From Campylorhamphus procurvoides (lineage: Eukaryota; Chordata; Aves; Passeriformes; Dendrocolaptidae), in assembly GCA_013396655.1 (NCBI GenBank), contig WBMV01001018.1, positions 2,655,728 to 2,719,727 on the forward strand: a DNA stretch of 64,000 nucleotides, in the 5' to 3' direction. Shown piece by piece: positions 27,530 to 41,263 of the stretch. The first letter of the stretch is position 1; the number at the start of each line of letters is the position of its first letter. The notes below the pieces were generated by a model. It worked only from the letters and a program-made list of their open reading frames with translations. It searched no databases and was not told the origin of the DNA. A program made the position numbers and the translations under genes.

Positions 27530-27535
27530 ANNNNN
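27490..27535. repeat. Poly-A run ending in a 5-N assembly gap
   Basis: There are thirty-nine consecutive adenines at 27,490-27,528, then c, a and five N at 27,531-27,535. The run is a poly-T on the MAT2B strand. The N block marks a place where the assembler failed or joined reads with an arbitrary gap length, so the true distance here is unknown. Confidence 0.95.
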
Positions 27536-27907
27536 AAAGACAGAAGAAAGGAATCCTCCAACTCCAATCCTCTACCCCCAAAAAACCCCAGGTCAAAACT
27601 ACTGGCTCCCCACCCTCCCCACCCTTTTTACAAGTCACCATTAAAACAAATGCATACAACTTACTGTACAAATACAAAGCTGCAGGCATTCAAGTTACAG
27701 AGCATTCTGAAAATATTTCAAGCATAAAAAGTACACTTGATAATTGCAAAAATAAGGTTTCAGTTTTTTAAAAAACATTCTGATCAAAGCTCAAGCAAAA
27801 CAAGTATTTAACTACTCCTACTTTAGCTTAACTCCCTAAGAACACCACCTTCAGAAATTAAAAACAAAAAACTCAGATTTTTGGTGATAAAGTAACTGAA
27901 CATGTCT

Positions 27908-27913
27908 TTTAAT
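27908..27913 (-). terminator. MAT2B: Candidate MAT2B poly(A) signal (ATTAAA)
   Basis: The plus strand reads TTTAAT, which is ATTAAA on the minus strand, 364 bp beyond the MAT2B stop codon. I found no canonical AATAAA on the minus strand between the stop at 28,277 and the assembly gap at 27,535. This is therefore the best nearby hexamer, but a longer 3' UTR running past the gap is equally possible. Confidence 0.3.
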
Positions 27914-28276
27914 GAAGAGAAATGGTATGTACAACGACACAGACCTTAAGCATCAACAACATATTTCAGCCAAAAGTAAGTCAGCAAGTGAAGTGATTCT
28001 TAGCAACACATGGTACTGAATACTAAGAATCTCAATCTGCCAGGAACAGATATTAAATTAGACTGGTACAAATGGAGGAAAAGATGCATGACATCAAATA
28101 GGCTCAGTTTTTGTCACTGAACTTTTCATAGGCTAACAGTTTCACTAGTGCAAGACCATTTGTTCACCCAATTAAATGAAAGCTCATAAATGTCACAATT
28201 TAAGAACACTCATACAAAACTATTTTTTCTTTTAAAAAAGTGCCACATAGCATACTTTTACTAAAAAAGTTACAAA

Positions 28277-31200
28277 CTAATGGAAGACTGTCTGCCTCCA
28301 TCTCTTGTCAACAAGGAAAGGCCAAAGTGATTCTTTGATCCCAGCTCGAAAGGGTGTTCTCTGACCTATCCCCAGCATCTCCAGCTTGGAGCAGTCCAGC
28401 TGAGCATTCCTTGGACGAAGAGCACCCACAACTGGACTATCAGTAATCTAAAACAGAAACAGAAGATTAAAAAACCAACACACCAACAAGTAATCAGAAG
28501 TGACAGGAAAATACTTACATAAGCACATTAGAACTTCTTCCTCAGAGCTTTCTATATAATATGTTCCCCTCCTCTCTTTTCTGGGGTTTTTCTGGTTTGG
28601 GATTTTTTATTTGACTGCTTCTTTTATGGTTAATTTCATTTCAACAGATGTCAGGCAGGACGTTGTGAAGTACCTTAAGTTAAATTTTTCCTCACTCAGT
28701 TAGTGCTACTATTTGTGCTTTTCTACATTTTGTTCCCATTTTCACTCTATGATTACAATCACAAGGTAAGAAATGCTCTAGAATGTTAAAGGAACCATGG
28801 CTTCATCAATATAAGAGTAGATTTGGGCACAGAAAATTCAGATTAAGTGTTCTCCATTATTTTTCTTGCCATCTTCAAAGCCACGCTTCAGTTTCAGCAT
28901 TTACCAATTCCAAATCCTTGGAATTTATTTTTTGTATAAATAAAATCTTATTTACATGTTATATTCTCACAACATTATCAATATGTCTTTAAGAGTGGTC
29001 TTACTTTTAAGTGTCAATAAAACTGCAGGACAGGCATTTTAAACAAAGCAAAAATTATTTGATGTCCTTAAGTACATATGCAGCCAGAAATAAATCTGTA
29101 CCTTGCAGATTTTTTACAGATTCCCACCTTAATGTTCTGTCAATCTGTAAGCTTTTAAGGTCAAAGATACAACAAAAATATGGATTTACTCGTGACTAAG
29201 GGGAATTGTGCTGCAGAAAAACCATTACATTGCAGATTGTGAATCTGGCAACTGACTGGGTTATTTTCCCAATTCATCAGGTCAACACAGCTGTTGTTTT
29301 CCTGAGCTGGATCCCAAACAGTCCCCTCAACAATACAGCTGCTGTGCTGGACAGGCACAGCCCTCCTGAGGAGGAAACTCACTGGTACAGCCAGTGTGAG
29401 ACCTACTATCCAGAATGACCAAGCACATCCATCTTTCTACACAGGGAACAACACAGCACTTACTGGTCTCAAGTGGCTGCTGGGAAGGTTGAAAGCATCT
29501 GCAATTGCACAGGCCATCTCATACTTAGTCATTTGCTCATTGCCAGACCAGTGAAATGTTCCTTTCACTGATGGGTCCTACAGAGGAAACAGGAAACACA
29601 GATGAAAAGCAGCAGTCAGCTGGCCCTCAGACTAATTCCTGGGCAAGAGCTGTGCAGAAGAATCACTCAGCAAGACCCCGTCCTGAAAGACACCTTAGAG
29701 CACCTCACCAGTGTTCTGGAAACTCTGTGTTTTCAGACAGCACCCAGAACTGAGACTGGAAACTGGTGGTACATGTATCTGAGCTGACTTTTCACAAACA
29801 GCCTGTATTCTGTAGAATGAACAGGAGGCAAAGGAGCAGCTCACTGACCAAACAAGGTAAAAGAGCTGGAGAGGAGCAACTCAACTGCTGCCAGTGAACT
29901 GCTATTCACTTACTCAAAAACAAAGGCAGAAGGCACCACACACATTCTGAATGTTTAAACCCTGTAGGAGTCCAATCAAACAGCCTGCACTATGTCCACC
30001 ATATGTGGACACCATCCAACATGGTCCATGTTTGCCATGAAACATGTATGAAAAAATAAAGGTGGTTGGTGGTGGTTTGGTTCTGTTACTTTGCAAAGAT
30101 GGTATCTGAAGGTGCTGTGGTGAACAAACACAATAAAGTATTTCTGTTCAGTGGCTTTATTTTGCCACTTTAGTGTTCTTAATTGAATAATCAAGGGCAT
30201 CTTTGAGAATTACACTCAGCCACCATGGGGTTTTTTTAGTCCAAACCAACAAATTGAAAAAGGCATATTAAAATAAGTTAAGCATTTAAGTTAAACTTCT
30301 CTCCTTTATATCCAGAAGATAGATTACAATGTTCAAGTTTTGTCCCATCACTTCATTCATTTTTGTTTCAAAGACCACAATTCCCCCACAGTCATGTCAA
30401 GACACTGCAGTATTACAGCCAGTTGTTTCCTCCATCCCAGTGTTTCAGAAATGCAAAGAACAATGCATGTTATCTGCAGCTCTCAGTTGTTCAGAAATAA
30501 AGCTGAGCCCTCAAACTGTTTTCACCTTGCAGAGGCTCATTTCTTGACATTCTTACCAGCATTCTCTTCTCTGCCAGTTGTCTGCAAACAGCTGCTACAT
30601 CCTTGACATTGGTAGGAAATCTCTGTTGCCAGTGGTCCATGTTGGCAGATTTATTACTGAACTGCACTTTATCAAACATAACAGTCACAGCACTTTCCTC
30701 CAGTCTTTCTACCTCTCCATACAAGACAGGAATCCTAAGTATTGCAGCTCCTAAAAGAAAGAATATTTTAAAAGTATTAGCATTGTTATAGATAGGTATG
30801 TATGCTGCAGCATAACCTGAGAAGTTGTTTGGAAGTGTTAAGAAATATGTTGATGATAGTAAGCATCTACAATCACAAATAAAAGGCAGTTAGTATGTTT
30901 GCTCTCAGAATATAATTTTAATTTATATCAAAACAGTTTATAAACACTAAGATTGTATAAATTTATTTCCATTTATGCCATTGATTTCCAGAAAGTTAAC
31001 AAGCTTTCATTAACAACCCAAAAGGACCTGTTTGGATTAGAAATTTAATAAAAATTAAAAAACCTGACTGCACTATGGAATTACTCCAGCATTCCCCATC
31101 CTCCCTGGCTAAGAGGAAGATCTTTAACCCAGCATGCAGCAGCCTCCTGCATCAAGGAGGATACAATTTACCAGAAAAGAGACATAAACCTTGGAATGAA

Positions 31201-34200
31201 TAAAAAGGTCTACAAACAAGGAATAGCTTCACAGAACACAGGAGTAAACAATAGTAGATTTCAAGACAGTGACTTGAGAAATTAAATTAACAGCAGACAA
31301 GTGCAAAGAGAAGGATAATTCATGATGGAATATATCATACTAATCTATTTCAGTCACGAAGACTCAAAAAGGCTCTGAGGGGAATTCCAAGATGGCTATG
31401 ACAAATTCATTGAAAGTAATACAGATATTTTTGCTGAAAGAAAAGAAAAAAAAATCAGTCCTGAAAATTAGAAGCTGAAGTCACCAAATCATTGCTATTC
31501 TTAAAGGATTTGGAGGAAAAGCTACGGCTATTGGAGAGACAAACAGAAAAAGCTAACACAGAAATGCAAACCAGAATAAGTACACAGACAAGAAAAACAA
31601 ACACAAAACCAAACATGACACTGACTTCCTGCTGCTCTAGAAACAGTTCTTTGGTCACTCAGCAAATATGTTCTTCCTCTTTTTAAATGCTGGTTGAAAC
31701 AATTTTTTTTAAATAGCTTTAGAAGTATTCATTGTTTGAGAAGACAACTGCCTCTCTTTTGTTCTCATCTATCTGGGACAGGAGAGCACTAACCTCATGA
31801 CCAACTGCTCTGAAGACCTACTGAAACTTTGCACCTTTACAAGCATGAGAACTAAATATAACTTGTATCATCTCCCAGCTGAAGTAAAGGAGCTTTTTAA
31901 AAAATGTAAAAACACCCAACCATTATTGGAGATTCTTGCATTGTACAATAGAAATGGACAGGGCAGTTCCTTACCCACCTACAGATTTGACACACTGAAT
32001 TCTATCTACAAATTAGGGGTTGAAAGACAAATACATGTAAAACATTTATATTTGTATGAAAGAGCAGAACTGGTATTTTCAAGCACCTTTATCAGCACTA
32101 CCTCAAAACTCTTTCCACTAGTAACACCACTGCAGCAACCCACTGCTGCCTGACAGATCCTGCTCAAAAAGGCTGAAACCAAACTGAGGGCTGAGTTGGA
32201 GGAAGGGTCTGTCAAGATACCCACACGTACTTGAATTTGGTGAAGTCTTATCATCATTACCAATCTAGAAGAGGGAGCAAACAGCATCACAGTCAAATTC
32301 AGAGATAATTTTTAATCAAGAGATAGAGTGAATGACTTACCATTTAAATTAATTTCTACTTATATAGCACTTTTCTTATTTTTCAGAAAGCCTCTTTCTT
32401 ACCAGTAATGCCAACCCTATCATATATATTTTATATTTACTTACAGAAAGACCATCACACTAATTTATCTATTGCTCAGTTCTCTCTGACAGCACATTAA
32501 CTAAAAACAGCCAAATCACTCTTGTATAAAAGAACTAAGTCTTAAATGAAAAAGAACAGACTTTTTTTCCTGATTAAGTACACTTTTAAAATTATGTTTG
32601 TATATTTTGAATGCCCATTTTTCATTAAGAAAAGATTTAAACAATAAATAAAAAAATCAGTTGCTTAAACTAGATATGCATTATTAACCCTTAAGGAATC
32701 TGATGTATTGCTAAGCTAGGTGGGTAAAAACAAAATGGGTGGTCTGCTGGATTCTGTAATGAGAGCAAAATCCACAGAGTAACAACAAGAGAACATGTTG
32801 ATTTGATCTGCATTATTATTGTCTGGTTTTCCCTTTAAGTAAACATACATTGAGAACAATTGCAATGCATCCCCCAAATAACAGCAGCTCTACATCTTTT
32901 ATCTTGCCTTAGGAAGAGTAGATTCAGCAGAGACAAATAATACAAGTGATGATGGGAACAGGTAAGAAATAAAGCTTTAGCCAACCTATAAGCAAGAGCA
33001 ATCATTCATGAGTAAGGACTGACTCCTAATCACATTCTTCTCTAAACCCTGTTTCCATGGTTTTGGATCTTCGCCACTGATTTAGGAGTCTATTCATCTA
33101 ATATACAACTGAGTAAAAATAGAAAGCCTCTATTAAAAATGGCTGAGTGTATTCCTACCTTCATTGTTTTCCAGGACTGCCTTTTCACCCTCCAGTTTGG
33201 TTTTACCATATAAATTCAGGGGATTTGGTGCATCAGTCTCTTTATAAGGAGGGCTTGTTCCATCAAATACATAGTCTGTACTGATGTAGATCAGGAACGC
33301 TCCAACTCCAGCTAGGAAGAAAATGTTTATACACAGTTTATTTTAATTCATGCCTTGTTTGAAATCCCAATAAACCTTTAAACAAATCTCCCATGGATCT
33401 CATCTTCTCTCCCCACTCATTCTTACTGCTTTGTTCACAGATCTTTCACATATCTGTGCACAAGACCCTTACATAAAATGGATGGATGGCACACTGATGG
33501 CAAAAGTGACGTTCAGCACTTAGAGTAACTTATTTGTATTGATGTTCCTGTATAAATAAATGCACTATTTTAAGAAGAAGCCCAATCCATGAGATGGTCT
33601 CCTTACCTGCCTCTTTTGCCAAGTTTGCTGAAGCAGCCACATTGAGCTGAGAAGCAGCATCTGGTTGACTTTCTACTACATCTGGCCTTCTCTCAGCAGC
33701 ACAGTGCACTATAACATGAGGCTGGAAATTAAAGACTACTTTTAAACCACCAGCATGGTGAAGAGATTGCAGTTGCACCCTAACTCTAGCGATGACACCC
33801 TTCAGGCAAAAGTGAGAAGTAACCAAAGCAGTAGTGTAACTTTTAATCATGGCATTCTGAAAAGCATATTTTCTTTAGGGAGTACAATACAACCCTGCTC
33901 CTTCAAGATACCAAAACAATTTACCATTAGTTTTGCAGTGTGATTTTCAGAAGCTTCAATTTTACAGTGAGATTGAACTTATTTGTTTTGTCTTTTTAAC
34001 TTTGTATAATAAAATGTATTAATACAACATGTATCTCTCTCTCACACACAAGGGTACTAAACAGTTTTAAATGAGTCATTTACTCAGGACTTATTTAACA
34101 TATGCAGACTATTAAGGAGATATTTAAAGCCATTTTATAGAATTGCACCTTTTATAATGTATTGTGGGTTTTATATATATATATATATACACACTTTTCC

Positions 34201-37200
34201 AGGTAGACTGAAAAAAATGAACTCCTTACTGGACTGCAGCTGGACATGGTTACTGCTGTTGTATTCAGATATTCCTCCACATCACCAGAACTGTGTATTG
34301 ACACATTACCATGTCAGTAACTCACATTGATCTTTCCTTTGCCCTGGCAGTGCCAGTGTGCTGCCATGTACAGCTGTGCCTGCAGCCTGTCAAGATGACA
34401 ACAGCAAAGTCCAGAGCTGTCTGTCCCTAGAGAGCAAACCTACACTTGGGGTGGGGCAGAACACACACATTCGTCAGAGCTCTGCCAAAGTATCCTCCCC
34501 ACTGCAGCCCCAGAACTCAGCAGCACTGTCCACTGACTACCAGACATATAAAGTACCCTATCCATCTGCTTCCTACTCCAGAAACTCACCTGAAAATCGT
34601 GGATAATGTCATGAACTGCAATAGAGTCCAGAAGATTAACCTGTTCGAATCTGGGCTGAGCTCTCCTGTATCCACAGCCAACTGCATTCCAGTTATTTCC
34701 ACGGAATTCTTTAAACACAGCTCTGCCAAGAAGTCCTGTGGCACCTGTGATCAAAACTCGCCTGCTGGGAATGTCAACATCTTCCTAGGGAAATGACAAC
34801 AGGAAAGTTTTGTTTCTACTGTAATTTTCTACTGTTTTTTCTTTAAAAGCATGTGAGGCTACAGTCAGAGCTACTGTATCAGACAAGCTTTTCCTGAGTT
34901 TTGGAGTGTCTCATGGAACACAAACATCTGGGAGCACCAATACTGTAGCCAGTCGCCTATTTAAACATATACTTAAAGACAATGAAAACAGAACTTTAGC
35001 AGGAAATTCATTTACTTTGACAACAAACCAAACCACAAGCGAGGACAGAACTTTAAGTTCATTCAAAAGCTGATAGCTCTGTGCAGTCTGAAAGGAGGGA
35101 AAAACAGAAGAGTCATGTCTGTCTGTCCAATCTTTTATTTTCCTTTCATGCTTTGCCTCTGCATCTACCACAAACAAGAGCCTGCCAAAAACAAAAATGA
35201 AAGCATATGCCTACCATACCAGTACAGAAAAAACTTTGGGTGTGCAGAACCCACAAACCCTGGATTTCCTGACCACTTTACACAAAAGGACAATTTGTGA
35301 TAACTGACTATAATTTTGCACATCACAGAATGCCTCTGCTAAGCAATCCAGTAGCCCAGGAATTTCTGAGCATTGTACCAGACTGCTACTTTTGACTGCA
35401 GCACAGCAAGCAACAACAATTGCTTCCAAATTACTCTCTCTCACCCTTGAAATTGCAAAGCTTTTGTTCCAGAAGGGTACATGCAGAGCTCTGTGCCTGA
35501 CGGGAACAGCCTATCTCAAAACAATTGCTTCAAGTTCCCAGCACAGTGCATGCATTTGTCTCAAGTCTAAAACTCCAGCTGAAGAATGACTTGTTCCCAT
35601 CAGTACTAGATGAAAATTACTAACTTATATCTGAAGAGTTATCTGAAAATGACAGGCTACTGCAAGTGATATTTCAAAAAGTTACTCTTATCCTTAAATT
35701 TTACCTCGGAACACAAGTTTATTTACAATTTTTAAGGCTACCCCTGCTTCCCAGAGCAGCACAAGCAAGAACATGCAAGTACTGTTTTCTGCTGTACTTT
35801 TCCTCTTAGCAAAGTCTGCACAGTGTCACAGGACATTTGATCAGTGCTTCTACAGCCAGAGCTGCCCCAACAAATATCCAAGACTTGCTGCAGAAGGCAG
35901 AGTCAAAAGGTTCTTTAAAAATGTCACCAAGCATCTTTAATAAAGTTGAAAGTGGCCAACACAGAGCCAAGCGTCATTGGTAAAATCTGACATTTTTAAG
36001 CATCATTCATCTCAGTTTGTTTATCCTACACAGGATAAAGAGGATGTTACATCAGCAGCACACCTTGAACTGGACACAAACACAGCTTTCACCAAGCACA
36101 GCTTGCATCCTGTTGCTCTTGTCTGCAAGACTGATTGATTTGAATCACTTTTTTCTGAAAAAGCAAGATAAATAGTAGATGTTTCCCACGATCCAACACA
36201 AACCAACTATGAGTCTGAACCTACTTCACCTGGATAGAAGTTACACATTCTGGTGACACAAAACCTGCAGAGATGAATTCTTTCCTTATAAACTCCTCCA
36301 CAGGACATCACCCAACTGCACAAGCATTTCTCAGAACTGCAGAACTCCTGAGCCCAAAGGCCCTCTGAAGTTCCACGTTCCCACCACTGCTGTTTGCTCC
36401 CTGCAGATGCTCTCACAAATGTGCACAAGCTGCTGTTGCTGCCTTACAGTTGTAGTCCACACATAGACAAGAGAGCTAGAAAGTACGCTTTGATTTCAAA
36501 GTAACTTTACATAGTTAGCATGTGTAAAGAATAAAAGGCATAGAATGTAAATATCACCCTTCTGCTTGCAAGTTTTGTAGGTATAAATGCAGGTCCCTGT
36601 TCAGATGAGCCTTGTGCCAACAAACCCTTCACATGTGTTTCTCAGCTGAGCCACAATCACGTTCCAATCACCAAGCAAGCAAAAACTTGTCTTCACAAAG
36701 CATTCTGAGTAACACTACTGACAAGTAGAATTTTGAGCTTCATAATGAACCATCCAATTTAATTTTATTTTACCTGATATCTATGTTAACTAAGAATTAA
36801 CATATTAGAATTGTGTTTAGCAGTCTCATTCACATAAAAACAAGAGACAGCACTGTAAGATTAAAAAATAACACTTAGGAGACATCAGATTACTTTGTAG
36901 ACACTAACAAAAACACAAAGTAAGAGCGCAATTTACAAAAAGAGCAAAACGTGATGCGTAATTTTTAAGCTTACATTTTAATTTAGAAAAGCATGAACTC
37001 AAACCACCAGCCCTAAGGAACGACCCCCAAAGGCCGGAAGCTCTGGGGGTAACACCGATTTGCAACACAATACAAACAAGTCCCTGCCGGGAAGGCTCGG
37101 GGGGCCGAGAGCTGGGCCTTGACAGCCCCGGGGAGCTCCGGGCAAACCCTGGGGCTTCCCAAACCCGCGGCTGACACTGCGCCCCACCCGGAGGGGGTGC

Positions 37201-37469
37201 CCGAGGCCCGCCCAGCCCTGAGGGGTCCCGGACGAGCCTCCCGCAGGACCCCGGTGCGGGACGGGCTCCCCGCGGGGCAGAGACCCTCCGTGCGGCGGTC
37301 CCGGTGCCACCTCGCGGGCAGGCCCGGCCCGGCCCGCAGAGCCCCCTCAGGCCTCCCTCACGGCGGGCCGCAGCGCAGACCCGCCCCGGCCGCGGGCCGC
37401 GCTCACCTCCACGAGCTCGCAGTGCCCCGGCGCGAAGCGGATCCTGAGCTCCTTCTCCCGGCCGACCAT
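28277..37469 (-). CDS. MAT2B: Methionine adenosyltransferase 2 subunit beta (7 coding exons)
   Basis: MAT2B is the regulatory subunit that binds MAT2A and modulates S-adenosylmethionine synthesis. It is an atypical NADP-binding short-chain dehydrogenase relative. Coding exons, high to low: 37,407-37,469; 34,590-34,784; 33,607-33,721; 33,159-33,311; 30,557-30,750; 29,464-29,577; 28,277-28,447. They sum to 1,005 nt, or 334 codons plus TAG, the same length as human. All introns are GT-AG and all phases join. The protein starts MVGREKEL. The Rossmann loop GATGLLG lies at residues 35-41, and the SDR pair Tyr159/Lys163 falls in LYGKTK. It ends WRQTVFH. The start is the human long-isoform ATG, inside a CpG island; the alternative first exon of the shorter isoform was not identified. 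The gene lies downstream of HMMR in the same orientation, as in human. Confidence 0.97.
34171..34194. repeat. (TA)n microsatellite in MAT2B intron 2
   Basis: About ten TA units followed by a short CA tail, lying in the intron between MAT2B coding exons 2 and 3. It is a simple-sequence repeat and likely length-polymorphic. Confidence 0.85.
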
Positions 37470-37770
37470 GGCCCGGCCTGGCCTGGCCCCGCCGCTCCCG
37501 ATCCCCGATCCCCGCTCCAGGGACGGGCCGTGCCGGGACCGGACGGGCAGCGCCGCCAGGGGGAGCCCGCCCCGCGCACGCGCCGCCCGCCGCCGCGCGC
37601 TGATTGGCTGGGGAGCGCAGAGGGGGCGGGGCCAGGGGAGCGCGCACAAGAGTTGCGTTGATTCGGGCACGAATAACCAAAATCGCTGCTTTTGGTTAAA
37701 ACATACGGCCCAGGGCACGGCTCCGGCAGGGGCAGCCCCACCCCGCTCGCCGTGAAACCTCAAAGCACGG
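37020..37770 (-). promoter_or_regulatory. MAT2B: MAT2B CpG-island promoter
   Basis: This dense GC- and CpG-rich block covers the first MAT2B coding exon and extends both ways. On the minus strand an inverted CCAAT box (plus strand tgattggctg, 37,601-37,610) lies about 135 bp upstream of the start codon. A GC box (gggggcgggg, about 37,622-37,631) lies just beyond it. No TATA box is visible, which fits a housekeeping promoter. The long open frames on both strands here are composition artefacts, apart from the in-frame extension noted among the findings. Confidence 0.8.
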
Positions 37771-40700
37771 TGGGAACAGCTCAGAGTCCTTAGGAATGCA
37801 GCCCGGGTTCTCAGGGCAGAGGAGGGAACGGGAGCGATGCTGAGTGTAGCTGGGTTGGTTCCTTCTTCATGTTTATGGTGCTTCGAGCAGTAATCAAAGT
37901 GATTGCAGTCATCACATGTCTGACCTTTAGCATTACCAAGTTTGCCTGTTGACACTGATCTTTCAGTTGTGATCTTTCATTTGTACAAAGCAAGGGGGAA
38001 CGTCATAATTAGACCAAAATATTCTATTTGATACTCTATATGACTGCTAGAACACGACCCTTAATATAGCTCTGTCCCATTCACTAGATGTTACTTTATT
38101 TCTCCTTTTAGAATGGTGGGAAACAATAAGCATTTTCAATTTGTCTTAATCCAGAGCTTGATCTAAAACCAACTGGGTAAAGCCCACACAGAAAGGGATG
38201 TTGCCTTGGAGAAAGCAATCACTGCTGATGGTACACATCCTAGATGTGTAATTTCATGCTTACAGGATTACAGACTTGCTTTTCTTTAATGCAAGTTTTG
38301 AAAGTAACAAGAATCTGTATACAAAGTGTTACTGTGCCATTTCTGACCCACCAACACAGAGACCACGCCTGGCATTTTTTCAACAGGACTGAAGTTAAGT
38401 AGATGCATAAGAATTGGCTAAGACTCACTCCAGCCCCGTTCACACTTACATCTGCCCTGATTAATTTATTTCAAATTCACTTGATTAAAACAGTATTTAA
38501 TTGGTAGTAGTCAAGGAGGAAAACCAGCTGATGCTATAGGAGCTAACACACAGTTGAAATCAGAAAAATCTACCAAAATTTAATAGAATCATAATGTAAA
38601 TGAACTTTACTTATGACAAACAACTAATGTTTACAGGACAAAGTACATGTATATATACATATATAATTATTTCAGGTAGTTTCTGCCTTCTTGGAATGCA
38701 GATGCCTTTTTTTGCCTTGTAACAAACTCCTGACATTTAACTCTTCTGTTAACCTTAGAATCCTATTTTTAAATATCAGTAATTTTAACTTCAAAACCAG
38801 AAGAAAAATCTACAAAGAAGTACCAAACTGTTCAGCTCCCTGAGGTAACAACTCTCTCAGCACATCCAATGCCACACCACTTCCTCCCAACACCGACTGT
38901 GGATCTTAACACAAACCATGACACAGACATGAAAATTTTGCCTTCTAGACTTAGAGCAAAAGGGAAATAGGGAAAGCATTAACACTTGATGTCTGAAGCT
39001 AAAGCCATAAATCAGCCTATAAAATAGCTTTACATTTTTGTCACCAGTGTAAGTTACAAAAGCTACATATGATTTGTTATCTTCATTACATAATATAATC
39101 TATTTTGTCCTCAAGTATTTACCTGTACTTCAGTAGTGTTCTACTTATACTTTCAATTTCTTTAGTATCATTACATTCACTTTGTGAAACACTACGATTT
39201 CATGAAACAGCTAAACAAAAGTGATTTTGTAGTCCATATCAGTCACTCATCTAAATGGACCACTCATTAAATTAACATTTCACACTGTAATTCAAAGAGA
39301 CTAAAGTGTAATTAAGTCTCTCTCTCCCCTGTTTGTTTCCTCAGATTGTGTAATCAAAGTATTGCAGCAACCCATTAATTCAAAGATCCAGAACCTTACC
39401 TGCTCCATTCCCACCAGCATTTCAGGCATTGCCTCAAACTACAGAGGGAATCACCAGCCTAGGAAATTATTGCAGCTCAACTGTGCATTGGTTCCTTTGT
39501 GTGCTGCACCTGCACAGAGCACATGGACTGAAAGCAGCACCAGCTCTGCTGACCTTTGAAACCCAAACACTAATCCAAGCCCTACATCACGTGTGGCTCA
39601 GGATCCTGTAAAGCTTTTGGTCTGGTCCCAGTGGTACCATTTAAGCAGCTCAGTATGAGCTTAAACTTTTACTTCATAAGAGGCAGCATGAGCAGGCACA
39701 GCCATTGTGTGTAGAAAATTCATTCAAAGCACTGGCACTGAGTATTACATAGTTTTCCTTTTATAGGAAACAGGAGGAGGGCTCTAATTAGGTCAGGCAG
39801 GTTGAGGATTGTAACAGCTCTTCCTTTTACATTTCAACCAAGCACAGTCCAGCCAGCTCTTCCTACAATACAGCAACATGAACAAGCAGAGAAATAACTT
39901 CTTGTTAAATCATGGACTTTTCAATTAAAATAAAAAAATGTACCACAAAATGAAAGTAATGAATTTGTGCAGTGAATACATAAGTCAGTTGAACTACCAA
40001 TGTCAAGGTTTCAGTTTTGAATACTTTACTTCATATGTGTACTAAACTGGCAAAACCTCCTTGATTAAGTTGACATAAAGTACCCAATTTCCCCTTTATT
40101 TCCACCCTTTCCTTCACAGTCTTCAGAAGATCAAGTAATTCAGCAAATACACAAAGATCACATTAACAAACAACATCAAGCAATTTCTTTCCTTGGACCT
40201 GATGTGCGTGTTTTGTATATCATTTCCTAGGAATTATCAGTCTCTATAAGCTGACAGTGTCAATGGCAATATACCCTCCATGCCAAGCTTTGGGTACTGC
40301 CTCTGCAGCACCTCTGTGCAGGTTATCAGCAGATATAACAAGACCACAGAGTTCCACCTTTCAGTTAAGTCCAATATTTACTTCTGTATTAAGAGAAATT
40401 CACAGGAAATGAGAGGATAAGAGAATTGCAGGTCATATGTATTGTACAGTTCAGCTAAATCATTTCCCTGAAACTAGAAAATATGTAGTTTTTGAGGCAA
40501 GACTGACACTGGGCTTTGTTACAAAGACAAAACTAGAACAAAGAACATTGAGTCACACTGTAATTTCATTTTGGCTTTTATCCTTGGCTTGTGAACAAAA
40601 TAGACAAATTTTTTAGTTTAAAAATTTTATTGTGCTAAAACATGCTTAATTTTAGATGCAGTTAAACAGAATGTTTCCCCCTGCCAAAATTCAAGTCTGT

Positions 40701-41129
40701 ACAATGCATGTGTGTACAGTGAGTATCCTCCCACCCAACTGAGACAAGTTCTGTTGTTATTCCCTATCCTGTAGCACTGATCAATTCCAACAGCTGGCCA
40801 CAAAGACTTTATGGCAGTTTAAGAGTCCAGTGAGCACAGCATTCTCAACAGACATTGCACTTTAAGACACTAATCTTAGCCACAGTATGCAAACATTCAG
40901 GGACATGCAATCAATTTGACTTTGACCTGAAAATCCTCTTCTGAAGATCTCAACAGCTGCAGTACCTACTCCAGGATTTAAATTAGCTTGTCCTGAACAT
41001 AGATCCCATTGAGAATATCCAAATAAGTGTACAGTCCCATTTCCTGCATGGGTTCTATACTATGTAGGCCACAGAGGGAAAAGCATTGCTGCCATTGATA
41101 TTGGAGCAGCCATAAACAACAAAAATAAT
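37771..41129. other. Intergenic spacer between HMMR 3' end and MAT2B promoter
   Basis: About 3.4 kb with no supported gene. It contains a short ATAT-rich patch near 38,645-38,670 and otherwise unique AT-rich sequence. Its left end may include upstream MAT2B transcript sequence, because an open frame continues to 37,955 in phase with MAT2B. Its right end may hold part of the HMMR 3' UTR. Confidence 0.6.
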
Positions 41130-41263
41130 TTAATACAAAACTGTATACATGAGATAGATGCAAAAAACCCCAAAAGCTTTCATGAAATCGGATTTGATTT
41201 GCAATCTTATTTGCCAGTGCTTACTCACCTTTTCCCAGCTTAAGCTGCTTTGTCCATAACAAA
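41130..41263 (-). CDS. HMMR: Candidate terminal coding exon of HMMR
   Basis: HMMR exon 17 ends in phase 1, so one more coding exon is required. At 41,263 on the minus strand a TTAG acceptor opens a phase-compatible frame reading VCYGQSSLSWEK, which resembles the C-Y and S-W-K pattern at the human C terminus. The frame then runs on for about 31 further residues to TAA at 41,130-41,132, longer than the human tail. An ATTAAA overlaps the stop (minus strand, 41,129-41,134). A GTGAGT donor-like site inside the frame (just below 41,230) leaves other structures open. Similarity is weak, so treat this as one possible tail. Confidence 0.3.

Noticed and set aside
31455..31658. Minus-strand frame with a hydrophobic [14 protein letters not shown] stretch in a MAT2B intron
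   Set aside because: Short frame inside an intron. The hydrophobic run comes from an A/C-rich tract read in antisense.
36904..37680. 258-codon minus-strand and 180-codon plus-strand frames in the MAT2B island
   Set aside because: Both are proline/arginine/alanine-rich products of CpG-island composition. Neither matches the MAT2B frame or any family.
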